DNA of 22,277 nt from Perkinsus olseni (taxonomy: Eukaryota; Perkinsozoa; Perkinsida): contig JABANN010000543.1 of the NCBI GenBank assembly GCA_013115125.1, positions 1-22,277 on the forward strand, read 5' to 3'. The position numbers and the translations under genes are program-made. Shown in pieces: positions 1-9,088 of this stretch (its first letter is position 1; each line of letters starts with the position of its first letter). A model generated the notes under the pieces. The model made no database searches, was not told the origin of the DNA, and worked only from the letters and a program-made list of their open reading frames with translations.

Positions 1-391
1 TTGGCAGAACCTGCGTTCATCACGAAAACGCCAAAATGTCCAAATCTGCCGACCCCAACTCTAACGGCGAAACCCGGCGGGGACATTGATTTCAAACAAC
101 GATTTCACTTCGCCAACAAAGTCAGGAATCCGCGGAAATATTTTGTCATGTCTGTTCCCATTCAGAGGGCGCCAAGTTGGCCTTCTCCGGTCTCTACCAC
201 CGTATTCCGCCTAAAAATTATACTTGTGCCCCTGGAAATCCGGTTGGCAACGATTTGGTGGAATTTGACTTGGCGAAACCTGTTACACCCCGTGATGGCC
301 GAATTGAGTTAGCGCTCGCCATTGTGAGCGATTGCCTCCCTTAATGAAAAAATACCAACTTCGGTTCGGTCTTGGTAATCCGCAGACCTAA
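1..391 (+). CDS. 3' part of an unrecognised protein gene (5' end outside window)
   Basis: The reading frame is open from the window edge. Residues such as GGDIDFKQRFHFANK, then GAKLAFSGLYHRIPPKNYTC and GNPVGNDLVEFDLAKPVTP, look like coding sequence, but I do not recognise the family. The two parts lie in different frames. They join in phase if a 47-nt GT-AG intron at 121-167 is removed (donor GTCAGG, acceptor CAGAG). A strong donor GTGAGC at 324 and an acceptor CCGCAG at 385 would remove 62 nt and give the stop at 389-391; without that intron the frame stops at 342-344. Further protein-like pieces lie downstream to about 620, so the gene may run on through other acceptors. The cysteines and the plus-strand neighbours fit a secreted protein, but no signal peptide is visible because the start is missing. 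Confidence 0.5.
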
Positions 392-1137
392 TGGCCGATG
401 GGGGCATGAGACAGCCAATGCAGTGGTGAACCTGCTCCCCACTCCTCCTCCCGCCCGACTGTTTCCGCTCGAGGCTGTATTGCTACGTTGGACGGCGAAT
501 CGCCGACAGCAGAATCATGCGCGTTTTTTCATCAATCTGCCCAGTGTTCACGTAAAATGCGCAATGGTACCCTTCGCAGCTCTACTGCGGCAGGTGGTAG
601 TTGGATTGAAGAGTTCTAAGTCTGAGACGCGAGAAGTGGGATGTCGCTGGCGTGAACCAACTCACCTGCTTCGTTTCGTAACGCCACTCGCTTGTCGATG
701 ACCTTGCATACCACATCTCCGCGACCTCTACGTGGATCTTGCCAGAGCGAGCGGTGCCAGTGTAGCAGGCTCCCGCCCATCGCATGCTCCTTGAGGATCG
801 CTACGCCTATGAACCGCTAAAAACCGGTCTCGCCTATCTCGGCGTCGGAATAGGATCCCACGAACCCTTCGGTTGCCTGAAGCTTGCTCGTTAATGAGGA
901 TACCCCCTAGGGCATATCGGGGGCATCGTTCGGGCTGTCGGACTTTCTCCAGCTCGGGCTGCTCTTCGGGTAACACTGTAGTGGAATCATTACGCGTGTT
1001 AGTTCATGCTCCAGGTCTTTATAGTCCTTTCCTGCTTGGTTGATTTCTCATTGATGCGCACAGTAAAGGGTGGTTGAGGGTTCCGACTGTATCACGGCGT
1101 TGCTTCTTGCTAAGTTTCTCCTGTTTCTCTCCTTTTC
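392..1137. other. Region without a confirmed gene; possible extra exons to about 620
   Basis: About 745 nt separate the first gene fragment from the 579-residue secreted protein. Between about 470 and 621 two plus-strand frames give protein-like strings, GCIATLDGESPTAES and ARFFINLPSVHVKC, and a third ends in STAAGGSWIEEF before a stop near 619. They may be exons of the upstream gene or remains of a duplicate; I could not find a splice pattern that joins them convincingly. From about 650 to 1080 I see nothing coding. Just upstream of the next start (1100-1137) the sequence is strongly pyrimidine-rich with an AG, which would suit a 5' untranslated leader or a spliced-leader acceptor. Confidence 0.3.
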
Positions 1138-2877
1138 ATGCGGGCCATTCACCGAATTATAGGCCTCCTCGCCTCAGGAGCGTCCGCGGCTGCTGCCGAT
1201 TCTTGCTCGGCTATTTGTTCCTCGATTTCAGGATGCTCCTCATCCTACTGCGCGACGTGGGGCAGTCCGCCCGTCTGTCATGGTCTTGTCAAGATGGCTG
1301 ACGGCTCTATTTGTTCTGCCGGTGCTCCCTCCTGCACCGGTGCCCCTCTTCTGTGTTCAGAGTCTCCAATTCCTTCAACTACGACTTCTCACGAGACCTT
1401 ACCAAGCCCCGTCGCTACTACAACCACAGAAGCCTCCTCACCAACTACTTCCCTTCGTGGTAGCACTAGCACCACCGAGAGTCGCTTCACGACCAGACCG
1501 CCGGTGACAACTCAGTCTCCTGTCAGTGTCGACTGCCCTGCTATTTGTGAATCCTTGATGGGTTGCTCGTCCTCCTACTGTACTGACTGGACATCTCCTG
1601 CTGTCTGCCACGGTCTTGGTACCACCGTAGACGGCTCTCCTTGCGTGCTAGGGGACGCTTCTTGCACGGGAAGACCGGTCCTCTGCGGCTCCAGCGCTCA
1701 CAGTACCACCCGGGTGGCAACTACTGGTGAAATCAGTACTGCTACTCGAATGAACCCACCTACAGTACTTCCTACGACCGCCACTACTCAGCATGAGACT
1801 AGCACCAGTCAGGACTCTACCGCGTCGATCGCGTCATCCACCTCCGAAAGCAGTCCACATTCAGGCTGTCCTGCTGTACTTCCTGAATCTGATGTTTTTT
1901 GGTGGATCGAGTGGCCCTCTATGGATCCCTCAGTTGATGCCTGGACTACGTACTACCACCGCATATTCGACCTTCTCACCACCAACTGTGCCTACATGCG
2001 CGTGACAAAGCTTTTGCTTCGCGTTCTGGATCCCGAGTATCCTTCTGGTTCGGATGCTTCTCACCGAGTGTGGTATCCTAATAATGACGTTACTCAGAGC
2101 GTCATGTACAAGGAGTTGCTGTCCAAGCTAGATCAGACATCCGTTCGTGAAGTGGAGATGATGCCCTATGTTTTTGACGAGCCCTCGCGCCAAACTTGGT
2201 TGAAGTGGGCTCCCGAGAACGGCGGCCCTATGTCGGGTGCCTATGCTTTTGCCGCTGAGTTCAACAAGCATCTTACTGGCGTCAAGTTTACTGGCCTCAC
2301 CACGGACTACGAGGAGCTCAACCAATCCAAAAGTGACTATGCGCTCCTCACTGACCCTGAGGGTGAATCTGCCTTCAAGGGTGGGCACCTTGAGCTCGAC
2401 TTCGGTATTGGTCTCGGCTACTACCAATGGTCTAGGTTCCCCCTCTACACCTGGACGCAGCATTTCTACATGGAGGTCTACGACATCGTCACGCCCTTCG
2501 GAGGAGTGGATAGTTCCGATCAATCCCGTTTCTTGCTCTACAAGGATGATCCTGAAGCTATGGTCAACTACATCGTGAATGAAGTGTTGGATTCTAATAC
2601 CAAAGCTGCTTATTCACAATACAGTGATGGAGCCCATCTGATGTGGTCTATACAGTCAATGGGTCTTCCTTGCCAATACCCGTTGAATGACGGTAATTGC
2701 GGAGCTAACCACGAGTTTGGTGAATGGTCGTCTCAAGCTTTCAATCAGTTTCTCCAACTCATCTTGCCTGCTCTGGGCACGGGACAACAGCAAGGTGTCT
2801 ACCAGATAGACTACCTTCCCTATCAAATGATGCCTGCGAACATGCGCCACTGTCTTAGTTTCGGCTGTGATCAGTAA
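1138..2877 (+). CDS. Secreted protein: two 8-Cys modules, Ser/Thr linkers and a large C-terminal domain
   Basis: This is a single-exon frame of 579 residues. Residues 1-20 are a signal peptide (a basic, then hydrophobic stretch ending in an Ala run). Two 51-residue modules follow, at 23-73 and 133-183. Each has eight cysteines in the same spacing (C-x3-C-x5-C-x4-C-x8-C-x11-C-x6-C-x6-C) and shares the SSSYC, VCHGL and DGS motifs. Linkers at 74-132 and 184-243 are very rich in Thr, Ser and Pro, as in O-glycosylated stalks. The C-terminal domain (244-579) is Trp- and Tyr-rich. Its GLTTDYEEL near 390 resembles the acidic strand end of TIM-barrel glycosidases such as GH18, but this is a weak likeness and I assign no enzyme activity. 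The start is set by the signal peptide and a pyrimidine-rich leader. The protein is probably exported, with the modules acting in binding. The neighbour at 3719-4129 carries the same module. Confidence 0.85.
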   Translation: MRAIHRIIGLLASGASAAAADSCSAICSSISGCSSSYCATWGSPPVCHGLVKMADGSICSAGAPSCTGAPLLCSESPIPSTTTSHETLPSPVATTTTEASSPTTSLRGSTSTTESRFTTRPPVTTQSPVSVDCPAICESLMGCSSSYCTDWTSPAVCHGLGTTVDGSPCVLGDASCTGRPVLCGSSAHSTTRVATTGEISTATRMNPPTVLPTTATTQHETSTSQDSTASIASSTSESSPHSGCPAVLPESDVFWWIEWPSMDPSVDAWTTYYHRIFDLLTTNCAYMRVTKLLLRVLDPEYPSGSDASHRVWYPNNDVTQSVMYKELLSKLDQTSVREVEMMPYVFDEPSRQTWLKWAPENGGPMSGAYAFAAEFNKHLTGVKFTGLTTDYEELNQSKSDYALLTDPEGESAFKGGHLELDFGIGLGYYQWSRFPLYTWTQHFYMEVYDIVTPFGGVDSSDQSRFLLYKDDPEAMVNYIVNEVLDSNTKAAYSQYSDGAHLMWSIQSMGLPCQYPLNDGNCGANHEFGEWSSQAFNQFLQLILPALGTGQQQGVYQIDYLPYQMMPANMRHCLSFGCDQ

Positions 2878-3718
2878 CGCTGACTGTTTCTACTCCGTCT
2901 CGTTCTCCAGTGTCTTCGTTAAGTAGGAACAATCTTGTGCCTGTCCGCCGTTATTTACGCGCAGGTTCACTGCGGTTCGACCAGAGGTATTTTGACAATT
3001 GTCTTCGTCCCTGTGAATCTGCTCGTCTTGGCTGCTATGCCGCCCTATTGCGTGTTCAGCAGCATCATCTATGAATGTGAATACTCTTTTCTCTCTACGT
3101 CTTATCCTTGTGCTGGTCCCAGTGAGGAGCAGAACTTCTTCTTCCATCGCTACCGAGATTTGCGTCCAGTTACTGGTGATGCGAGGGGTAGGTTCCCCGG
3201 ACAGCCAAACCTGTCCTGAGCTTAGAGGCTACGTCACGACGACGCAAACTAGATGAATCAATCGTCTGACGCATGTACACGCACGTTGCGCTCAGGATTG
3301 CGGCGCTCGCTTGAGTCTGTCCCGGTCGCCAGGCGAAAACTTTTCGCCGGAAAGTCAGCATCGGCTCGCTAGACCAGCAGTGATTGGTCAAACAGAGCCG
3401 GTTCACACAAAGCCGAGCCATGTTACTTCACCGTAACTGCCACTTGCAGTCTGTCTTGCAGCCTGCAAGACGCGCCATAAGGGGCGGACTGGAGTGCAAG
3501 GGATCCTACTACATCCTTGAGTATGCGTGCGACGTAGCTAAGTTGTGCTTGAGTTGGCGTTCCCCAAGCGAACTCAACTTTTGCGAACATTAGCGCTTGC
3601 TCCGACAGAAATGCTTTCAGAGAATCTTTATTTCATCGACCCACGTGGACGGAGCAATAGGACATCTCTTGCCTCATGTACTGGTCTTATTGAAGTTAAC
3701 TTTCACCACTTGTCGTGA
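2878..3718 (+). other. Intergenic stretch, no gene seen
   Basis: These 841 nt separate the two genes that share the cysteine module. Frames here are short, lack good starts and show no recognisable composition or motif. I see no repeat of the flanking genes within it, so if the two genes arose by local duplication the spacer no longer shows it. It presumably holds the 3' end of the upstream transcript and the 5' leader of the downstream one. Confidence 0.5.
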
Positions 3719-4129
3719 ATGTTTCTTCGCTCCGTCGTTCTGACATCGGTACTCGGCATCGCCCTATCCCAATTCTGCCAGGATATCTGCGACAATCTTC
3801 CGGCGTGTGCTGACTCTAGATTCGGCTCCTACTGCAAGGACAACGGTGTGTGCTTCGGGCTGTACCACAAGGACGGGGGATACTGCTTCCAGCCAACTGA
3901 GCAGGACACCTGTGATGACTCCGTCCTGAAGCCTGTGTCGTGCGCTGGGTCCTGCCAAGCGGCTTGCGACAGCCTGCCGCAGTGCAAGGGCTCCAAGTGG
4001 GGCAGCTACTGTAAGACCTGGCAGCACCCCGCGGTTTGCTTCGGTATTATCACCAAGGCAGATGGGTCTACCTGTTACGCGCCGACGGACGACGACTGTG
4101 TCGGGGAGCCCTACCCCTGTACGGCTTAG
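3719..4129 (+). CDS. Small secreted protein made of two 8-Cys modules
   Basis: This is a single-exon frame of 136 residues. Residues 1-18 are a clear signal peptide (hydrophobic VVLTSVLGIALS). The rest is two tandem modules of 56 residues, at 20-75 and 79-134, each with eight cysteines. Shared landmarks are C-x3-C-x5-C, GSYC, VCFG, a Gly/Asp turn (DGS or DGG) and two closing cysteines. These are the same landmarks as in the modules of the 579-residue protein upstream. The chain ends two residues after the last cysteine, so the mature protein is nothing but the two modules. Four disulfides per module would be expected. I do not recognise a named family; a binding or adhesion role is a guess. 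The start is fixed by the signal peptide. Confidence 0.85.
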   Translation: MFLRSVVLTSVLGIALSQFCQDICDNLPACADSRFGSYCKDNGVCFGLYHKDGGYCFQPTEQDTCDDSVLKPVSCAGSCQAACDSLPQCKGSKWGSYCKTWQHPAVCFGIITKADGSTCYAPTDDDCVGEPYPCTA

Positions 4130-4559
4130 GCCTGGGTGAGGCACCCTGTAGGGCATCAACTCTCCCCTATAATTTTATAGTGACCGCCAACCTCCGCCGT
4201 TCTTCTGCTTGTGAGGGGGTCTGAACGCTGTTTCTTTTATACAACTTTTCTGGAAATGCGTGACACTATTGAGGGCCCCTCAGGGATTCGATTCAGAGGA
4301 CTGCATCGTCTCTCTGCGAGCACAATAATATTCGGCCGGAGTTGTGCAAAGGAAGTGTGCAGGATGACCGGAGTCACATAATACTTTATCCACAACATGT
4401 TAACATTATACCTCGTCGGAGTGCCTCGGTGCACGTCAGTCGTCTGCAGCATAGCTGCTGTTAGATGGAGCCGTTGAAGGCTTAGTTAGCATAAGTGCTT
4501 AAGCTACTGAGTATTGCTGCTTTGATGTTTCTTATGCATGATAATGCTGAGGGCTGAGA

Positions 4560-4748
4560 ATGGCATCCTCAGTGTCGTCTCCGCAGTTGCTCTGCTTTGC
4601 CATTGGCTTTGCTGCCTACACAGTTGCGCCCATACTCAAGGCTGTCTTGGTGCCTCCCTTCAAACTTGTGTTAGAGTCAACTGAGGCTCATAATATTGTT
4701 GTCAAAGTTTTAACGTCTCCGTCGTTGGTAGGCGACCATGTGCCTTAG
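4560..4748 (+). CDS. Possible 62-residue protein with one membrane segment
   Basis: This ATG-started frame lies between the small cysteine-rich gene and the 3' end of the PPR-like gene on the other strand. The start context is good (A at -3, G at +4). Residues 9-38 are almost wholly hydrophobic (LLCFAIGFAAYTVAPILKAV and on), long enough for one membrane span, followed by a short polar tail. It could be a small subunit of a membrane complex, but I recognise no family. A chance frame of this length is also likely, so confidence is low. The rest of 4130-4906 shows nothing coding. Confidence 0.3.
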   Translation: MASSVSSPQLLCFAIGFAAYTVAPILKAVLVPPFKLVLESTEAHNIVVKVLTSPSLVGDHVP

Positions 4749-4906
4749 TAATTGTTTGAAGGTCCAGAGGCTGCTTTTCCGGGGTAGTGTTGTGAATTGG
4801 CGGCTGGCGCTTGTAGCACTGTGCTCGGTGAGAACTAACAATCACATAATGATATGCTTACACGAAACTAGATAGCATCAGAAACACAGCTAGGCATGTC
4901 GCAACG

Positions 4907-6218
4907 TCAGACAGAGGAATTTGTGCCCGTATAAAACCGACCGAGTACTGCCTCGGCTCTGACGCTAAACCTCGTAGCTTCATCGTTACCCTCTGCACCA
5001 GCGTTCAAGAGAGCCTTCACAAAGCCAGGATGGAATATTGGCTGATTGTCGAGGGAACCTGCGCGCAATTGGTGAAGCGAGACCCCCCATCTATGAGTCG
5101 GATACGGGCGCTTAGCGACCAAGCTCACCTATCCTTCTAGCTTCCTTCATCGCCTTCTCTGCTTGATGTACCCAACCTCCATCTCCCACAGCAAACTTGA
5201 TCCAAGCCTGTGCAGCCAGGCATCTTGCCGGCGGCCGCATACCAGCAAGTGAGAGGCCTTTTCGCTCAACTTCTTTAGCAAGTTCAACATCCCCATTAGT
5301 CAGGACACAGGTGATGACATTGACATGAGCTTGCCAGGGCAAAACGATACCCATTGTATCCGTAGCATCAGCCCAAATGAGCGCCAACTCGTCCGATCGC
5401 CCCGATGCACAGAAGGCCTCGATGGCCATCTCATAAGGAATGCTGGTGAGGTCCATAGCCCAGTTAGAGCGAATAGCCTAGAGCAGAACTGGCTCCTCCG
5501 GGACATAGTAGGTGGCATTGGCAAACTCCAACTCACCGCTAAGATCTCTCGCGTTGCATATGCATCGTCTAAGGCATTTAAGCCGATCATCAAAGCATGA
5601 AGCAGTTTGGGGTTCGGAGGATGCCGAAGCCATTTCTGCCTGACTACTCCGATAGATGACGTGTGATGTAGGAAATGCCTACCATGCCTTTGTTAGCTCT
5701 AGGGCTTGGTCCTTCCGTTTAAGCTTGATAGCACAGGCTAGCAACTTGGTGGTAAGGACGGGGTCTCTCAGGTCCACCCCGAGGTTATAATAACGATTGA
5801 GTGTCACCATACAGGTACCGTACTCGAGGGGGCTGATGATGCAAGGATGGTATCGCTAGGAGCCACACGACACTGTTTCAGACACTACGTTTCCGCAAGT
5901 CTTATGACTTCATACAGTCCATCTATCCCAACTTTCTTGTGATTAAAGTGACCTGCCATTAGCTGTATCAACAATCAGGTATTCAATAAAGCGCTCGCTG
6001 GCGGTTGCCCCCAGTCATTGGGGGCCCACTGGGCCGAGCGTCCGCATCTGCGACTTTCTATTACCGCTTTTCCCACAGGCTTGGTCAATCTCGTTGGCCT
6101 TGATCTCGCTCTTGAGTAGAGGTCGCTCAACATTGATACGGTCCGGCGCGAAGGCCAGTCGAGGTCGAATGGTTCTCACTCGAAACATGGCTGGCAGGAA
6201 CACCGACCAACCCATCAT
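4907..6218 (-). CDS. PPR-like helical-repeat protein, probably mitochondrial
   Basis: This minus-strand gene has at least six small introns. The last exons are firm: 5639-5537, 5477-5129 and 5058-4907, separated by GT-AG introns of 59 and 70 nt, with a 43-nt intron at 5640-5682 before them. All join in phase. The protein shows repeating helical hairpins of about 35 residues, for example from IPYEMAIEAFCASGRSDE to GIVLP, then the unit starting WQAHVNVITCVLTNGD and ending MRPP. This spacing is that of pentatricopeptide repeats, which bind organelle RNA in sequence-specific fashion. The start at 6218 (ATG ATG) gives a basic N-terminus containing MFRVRTIRPRLAFAP, suited to a mitochondrial presequence. 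Exon limits between about 5820 and 6100 are not resolved. Only 61 nt separate this start from the stop of the helicase gene upstream. Confidence 0.7.
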
Positions 6219-6224
6219 TCCATG

Positions 6225-6226
6225 CT
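6225..6226 (-). promoter_or_regulatory. Candidate spliced-leader acceptor before the PPR-like gene
   Basis: On the minus strand the 61-nt gap after the helicase stop holds a T/C-rich run (about 6265-6235) followed by GACTAG, with the AG at 6226-6225, six bases before the first in-frame ATG. This is the layout of a 3' splice acceptor without a matching donor in the gap. Spliced-leader trans-splicing is known from dinoflagellates and Perkinsus; its use here is inferred. A two-codon upstream ORF (ATG, one codon, TGA) lies right after the AG. Confidence 0.35.
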
Positions 6227-6279
6227 AGTCAGCGGCAACATAACAGGAAAAGTTGAGAAACGTTTCGGAAACATGTGCG

Positions 6280-8958
6280 CTATGTCCGGGGTCGTGGGAG
6301 TTTTCTGCCTTTCCCGCCGGACTTGCTCGACTTGAATGATTGGGAGACCGCTTCAGACTCTCCGAAGCTGTCAAAGCCCTTGAGAATGCGGAGGTCGGGT
6401 TCATTAAGCATACCCAACTTCTGGGCCAAATCCTCAGGCACGCCAGGCACTGTACTCATGCCAGTGGACCGGACGACGCCACTGGCGATGGCTATTATCT
6501 GGAGAGAGGACAAATGAATGGCACACCACCCGTGAAATCAGGAAAGAATATCATCAGTCCCCGCACTGCTACAAAGGTAATCTTGATACTATACCTCAGA
6601 CAGAGACGGAACCCACGAGAGGTCTGCTGCCGAAATGAGACTCCATCGTCGGGCGCCCTGTTGCTACCTGGCTGTTTCGTAGCTTAGCTCGGCTGGACTT
6701 GAGATGGGCCAGGAGGGAGCTGAACATAGTCTCCGCCTGATGAAGCATAGACCCGTTACTAGATGCCCATCCGCCTGACACAACGAAGACACTCTTCTGC
6801 AGCAGGTGGCTCATCCTCCACCTTACCCGTAAGTGCTGTTGCTGTGAGATCGTTGGTATTGAGGAGCCATTGAGGGTCCTGCAGGGCTCGAGGGAGGGGC
6901 TTGAGCGGGATTGATTGTCGCGTGAGCTCGGACGCGAAGTTGCTCTCTTCTCTAAGGAAGGGCGCTCCGCTAACGACCGAGATCAGAAGGCACTACTCGG
7001 GCAGGAGGAGGACTGCCGTACCCTCCTTCCCTGCTCGAGCTGTACGGCCTACCCGGTGGACGTAGGAGTCCACATGGCTTGGTGCCATCACCTGAAGACC
7101 ATAGATGCGACTGGAGGTACGTGAGGGAGCAGGACCTGTATGACAGAGGAGACGTCCGAGTAGTCCATGCCTCTGCTAGAGACATCACTGGTGAACATGA
7201 TAGCCGATTCAGATGTCTGGAACTGCGCCGAGGCCAGAGTTCCTGCGACAGCCAGTGACTATGTTGGCCGTACTCTCGAGGCCGGCGCTACTCACGTTCG
7301 TGCTGGTCCCTCTTCTTGTGCATCTCAATAACTGGCATGCGGAATTGACGGTTGAAGAGAGTCGAGAAAAAGGCCGTCATCCGAGCGGTAGGGAAGAAGA
7401 CCATTACTTTATGGTCATAGGGCGACCTCCTGTGAAGGTGCAATCACAGTGTGGCTACTGCTCTCTATGGCAGCTGTGAAGGACCCGTGCTCAGCACCAC
7501 CACAAATGCTGGCGGAGTCTCGTCTATAGTGCGCTAACTACAGTGAAGGACGCCACCTACGTTATCTCGTCCTGGAGTATGTTATGGAGGGCTGTGACGA
7601 TCTTGTCAGCTGGGCAGGTTACGTAAAACTGTTTGTCATTCATCGACTCCGGTGTCACCACTCCCATGCTGTCTGGAGTGGGAGTACTGTACTCCGAATC
7701 GCCTTCACACGAGGATGTGTCTCCTATGCAGTCCACGAAAGCGTACCTGCAAAACAACAGGAAGCAGCAGCTTGTCGTCGGACCAAGCGTCGTGGTGGAC
7801 CCGAGTAGAACCGAAGGGCGATGGAGGGACAGGAAAACCAGCACGAAGAAGAGGCAGGCAAGTGCGTTGGAGCTACTGCCATACAGCAGTCCATAGCTTC
7901 AGCGCTGACTATGAGCAGATCCGTGCGCGCCGGTGATATGAAGCGAGCCTGGTCGACTTACCCTCTATGGCACCAGCTCTGAGCCTTCCCTAGCAGGACT
8001 TCCGGCATAGTTGCCGAGCACAGGACAGTCCGACGATTCCGAGGCATTACACCATCCACGATGTCTAGGGTTTCGGCGAAGCTGAGCTCTAGCAGACGGT
8101 CAGCTTCGTCCAGCACCAGCCACTACAGCGGAGACGAGCTTGCCCAACTACACCGACCATCGCACGCCCACCTGGAGCTTTTCGAATAGGGTGTGGAACA
8201 TGAAGGTGCCCTCAATGTGGTCACCGATCCTCCCCGGGGTACCAACGATGATCTTTGGACGCCGCTTGCGGAGCATCTGACAGCCTTCCTCACGCATCCA
8301 TCATGACGAAGCTGACTAACCTCAAGATCGTGTCGTCTGGGCACACCACCAACCAGTGCTACTGCCGACAACTCCTTGTCATGATGAGCCAACAGCCGGT
8401 CTAACTCCGTGCACGTCTGCAGCCCCAACTCGCGTGTAGGGCAGAGCTGATACAGCGAAGGATCATGGCCCAGCGAGGTGAAGCCTCCCATTCTACTATC
8501 AGAGCCAGGACGCCTCCGTGAGCTTTCCAGTTGGGCGTGTTGACTATAGCCTCTACAATCGGTAGGAGGAAGGTGAGCGTCTTCCCTGTACCGGTCCTAC
8601 AGACACCACAGTCGACCATAGGGCCGTCACCCCGCCGCTTACCTAGCTTTGATCAGCACGTCGCAATCGTCCGCCATAAGCTTCGGCAAAGACCGCCTCT
8701 GAGTAGCCGTTAGAGTATTCAACTTCATCACCTGCACGGCGCTTTCAGCCTGGGATCGTTCTCGAACTCTACCTCTGCAATTCCCCTGGCGGTATTGCTC
8801 GTCAAATTAAGATCAGTGAATTTGGTAGGTGCTGATGGCATCACCATCCTCTCCTCTACCGCCGCTGCCTCGGTGTGCAGCCACCTCATCTCACAGCGGT
8901 GAAGTCGTGTGGGAGGCATCCGCACCACGAGACTCGTCCACGCGGGCAGACGGTGCAT
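6280..8958 (-). CDS. MSS116: DEAD-box RNA helicase of the MSS116 / plant RH26 type, probably mitochondrial
   Basis: An ATP-dependent RNA helicase, read through about ten introns on the minus strand. Motifs in order: Q-motif region (IAEVMKLNTLTATQ), motif I RTGTGKT (about 8580-8600), LCPTRELGLQ, VGGVP, VGTPGRIGDHI, motif II DEAD in LVLDEADRLLEL (8099-8110), motif III SAT in LCSATMPE, then KVMVFFPTA, TSDVSSRGMDYSDV and motif VI HRVGRTARAGKEG. The DVSSRGMDYSDV and LLLPEEE signatures point to the MSS116/RH26 clade, whose members act in mitochondria or plastids on intron folding and RNA remodelling. The N-terminus (MHRLPAWTSLVVRMPP, then RLHR and RWLH) is basic and lacks acidic residues, as a presequence should. 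The ATG at 8958 is chosen because an AG acceptor sits 12 nt upstream. Introns I could place are 41-53 nt, plus larger ones (about 170 nt at 6499-6667, about 220 nt near 7745-7960). All motifs are present, so the gene looks whole. Confidence 0.88.
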
Positions 8959-8970
8959 CAAAAGCAGCAG

Positions 8971-8972
8971 CT
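8971..8972 (-). promoter_or_regulatory. Candidate spliced-leader acceptor before the helicase gene
   Basis: On the minus strand, a run of about 20 almost pure pyrimidines (8996-8977) is followed by CTGATAG, with the AG at 8972-8971, and the helicase ATG begins 12 nt later. The whole gap to the HAT1 stop is only 130 nt. This is a textbook 3' splice acceptor placed where a leader would be added. Trans-splicing itself is inferred; an ordinary intron in a 5' untranslated exon lying inside HAT1 would be the alternative. Confidence 0.45.
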
Positions 8973-9088
8973 ATCAGACAGAAAAGGAAGGAATGGTGCT
9001 TAGCAGGAGGCAACTCGACTCATCCCCTTCGGTCAGTGCAAAAACATTATTGAGATTCATCGTAGTCAGGGTTGTTGCAACGGATTCA

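Noticed and set aside
2128-2523. 131-residue minus-strand frame
   Set aside because: It is antisense to the C-terminal domain of the 579-residue secreted protein, whose signal peptide and cysteine modules show which strand is coding.
3764-4159. 131-residue minus-strand frame
   Set aside because: It is antisense to the small cysteine-rich protein; the regular cysteine spacing is on the plus strand.
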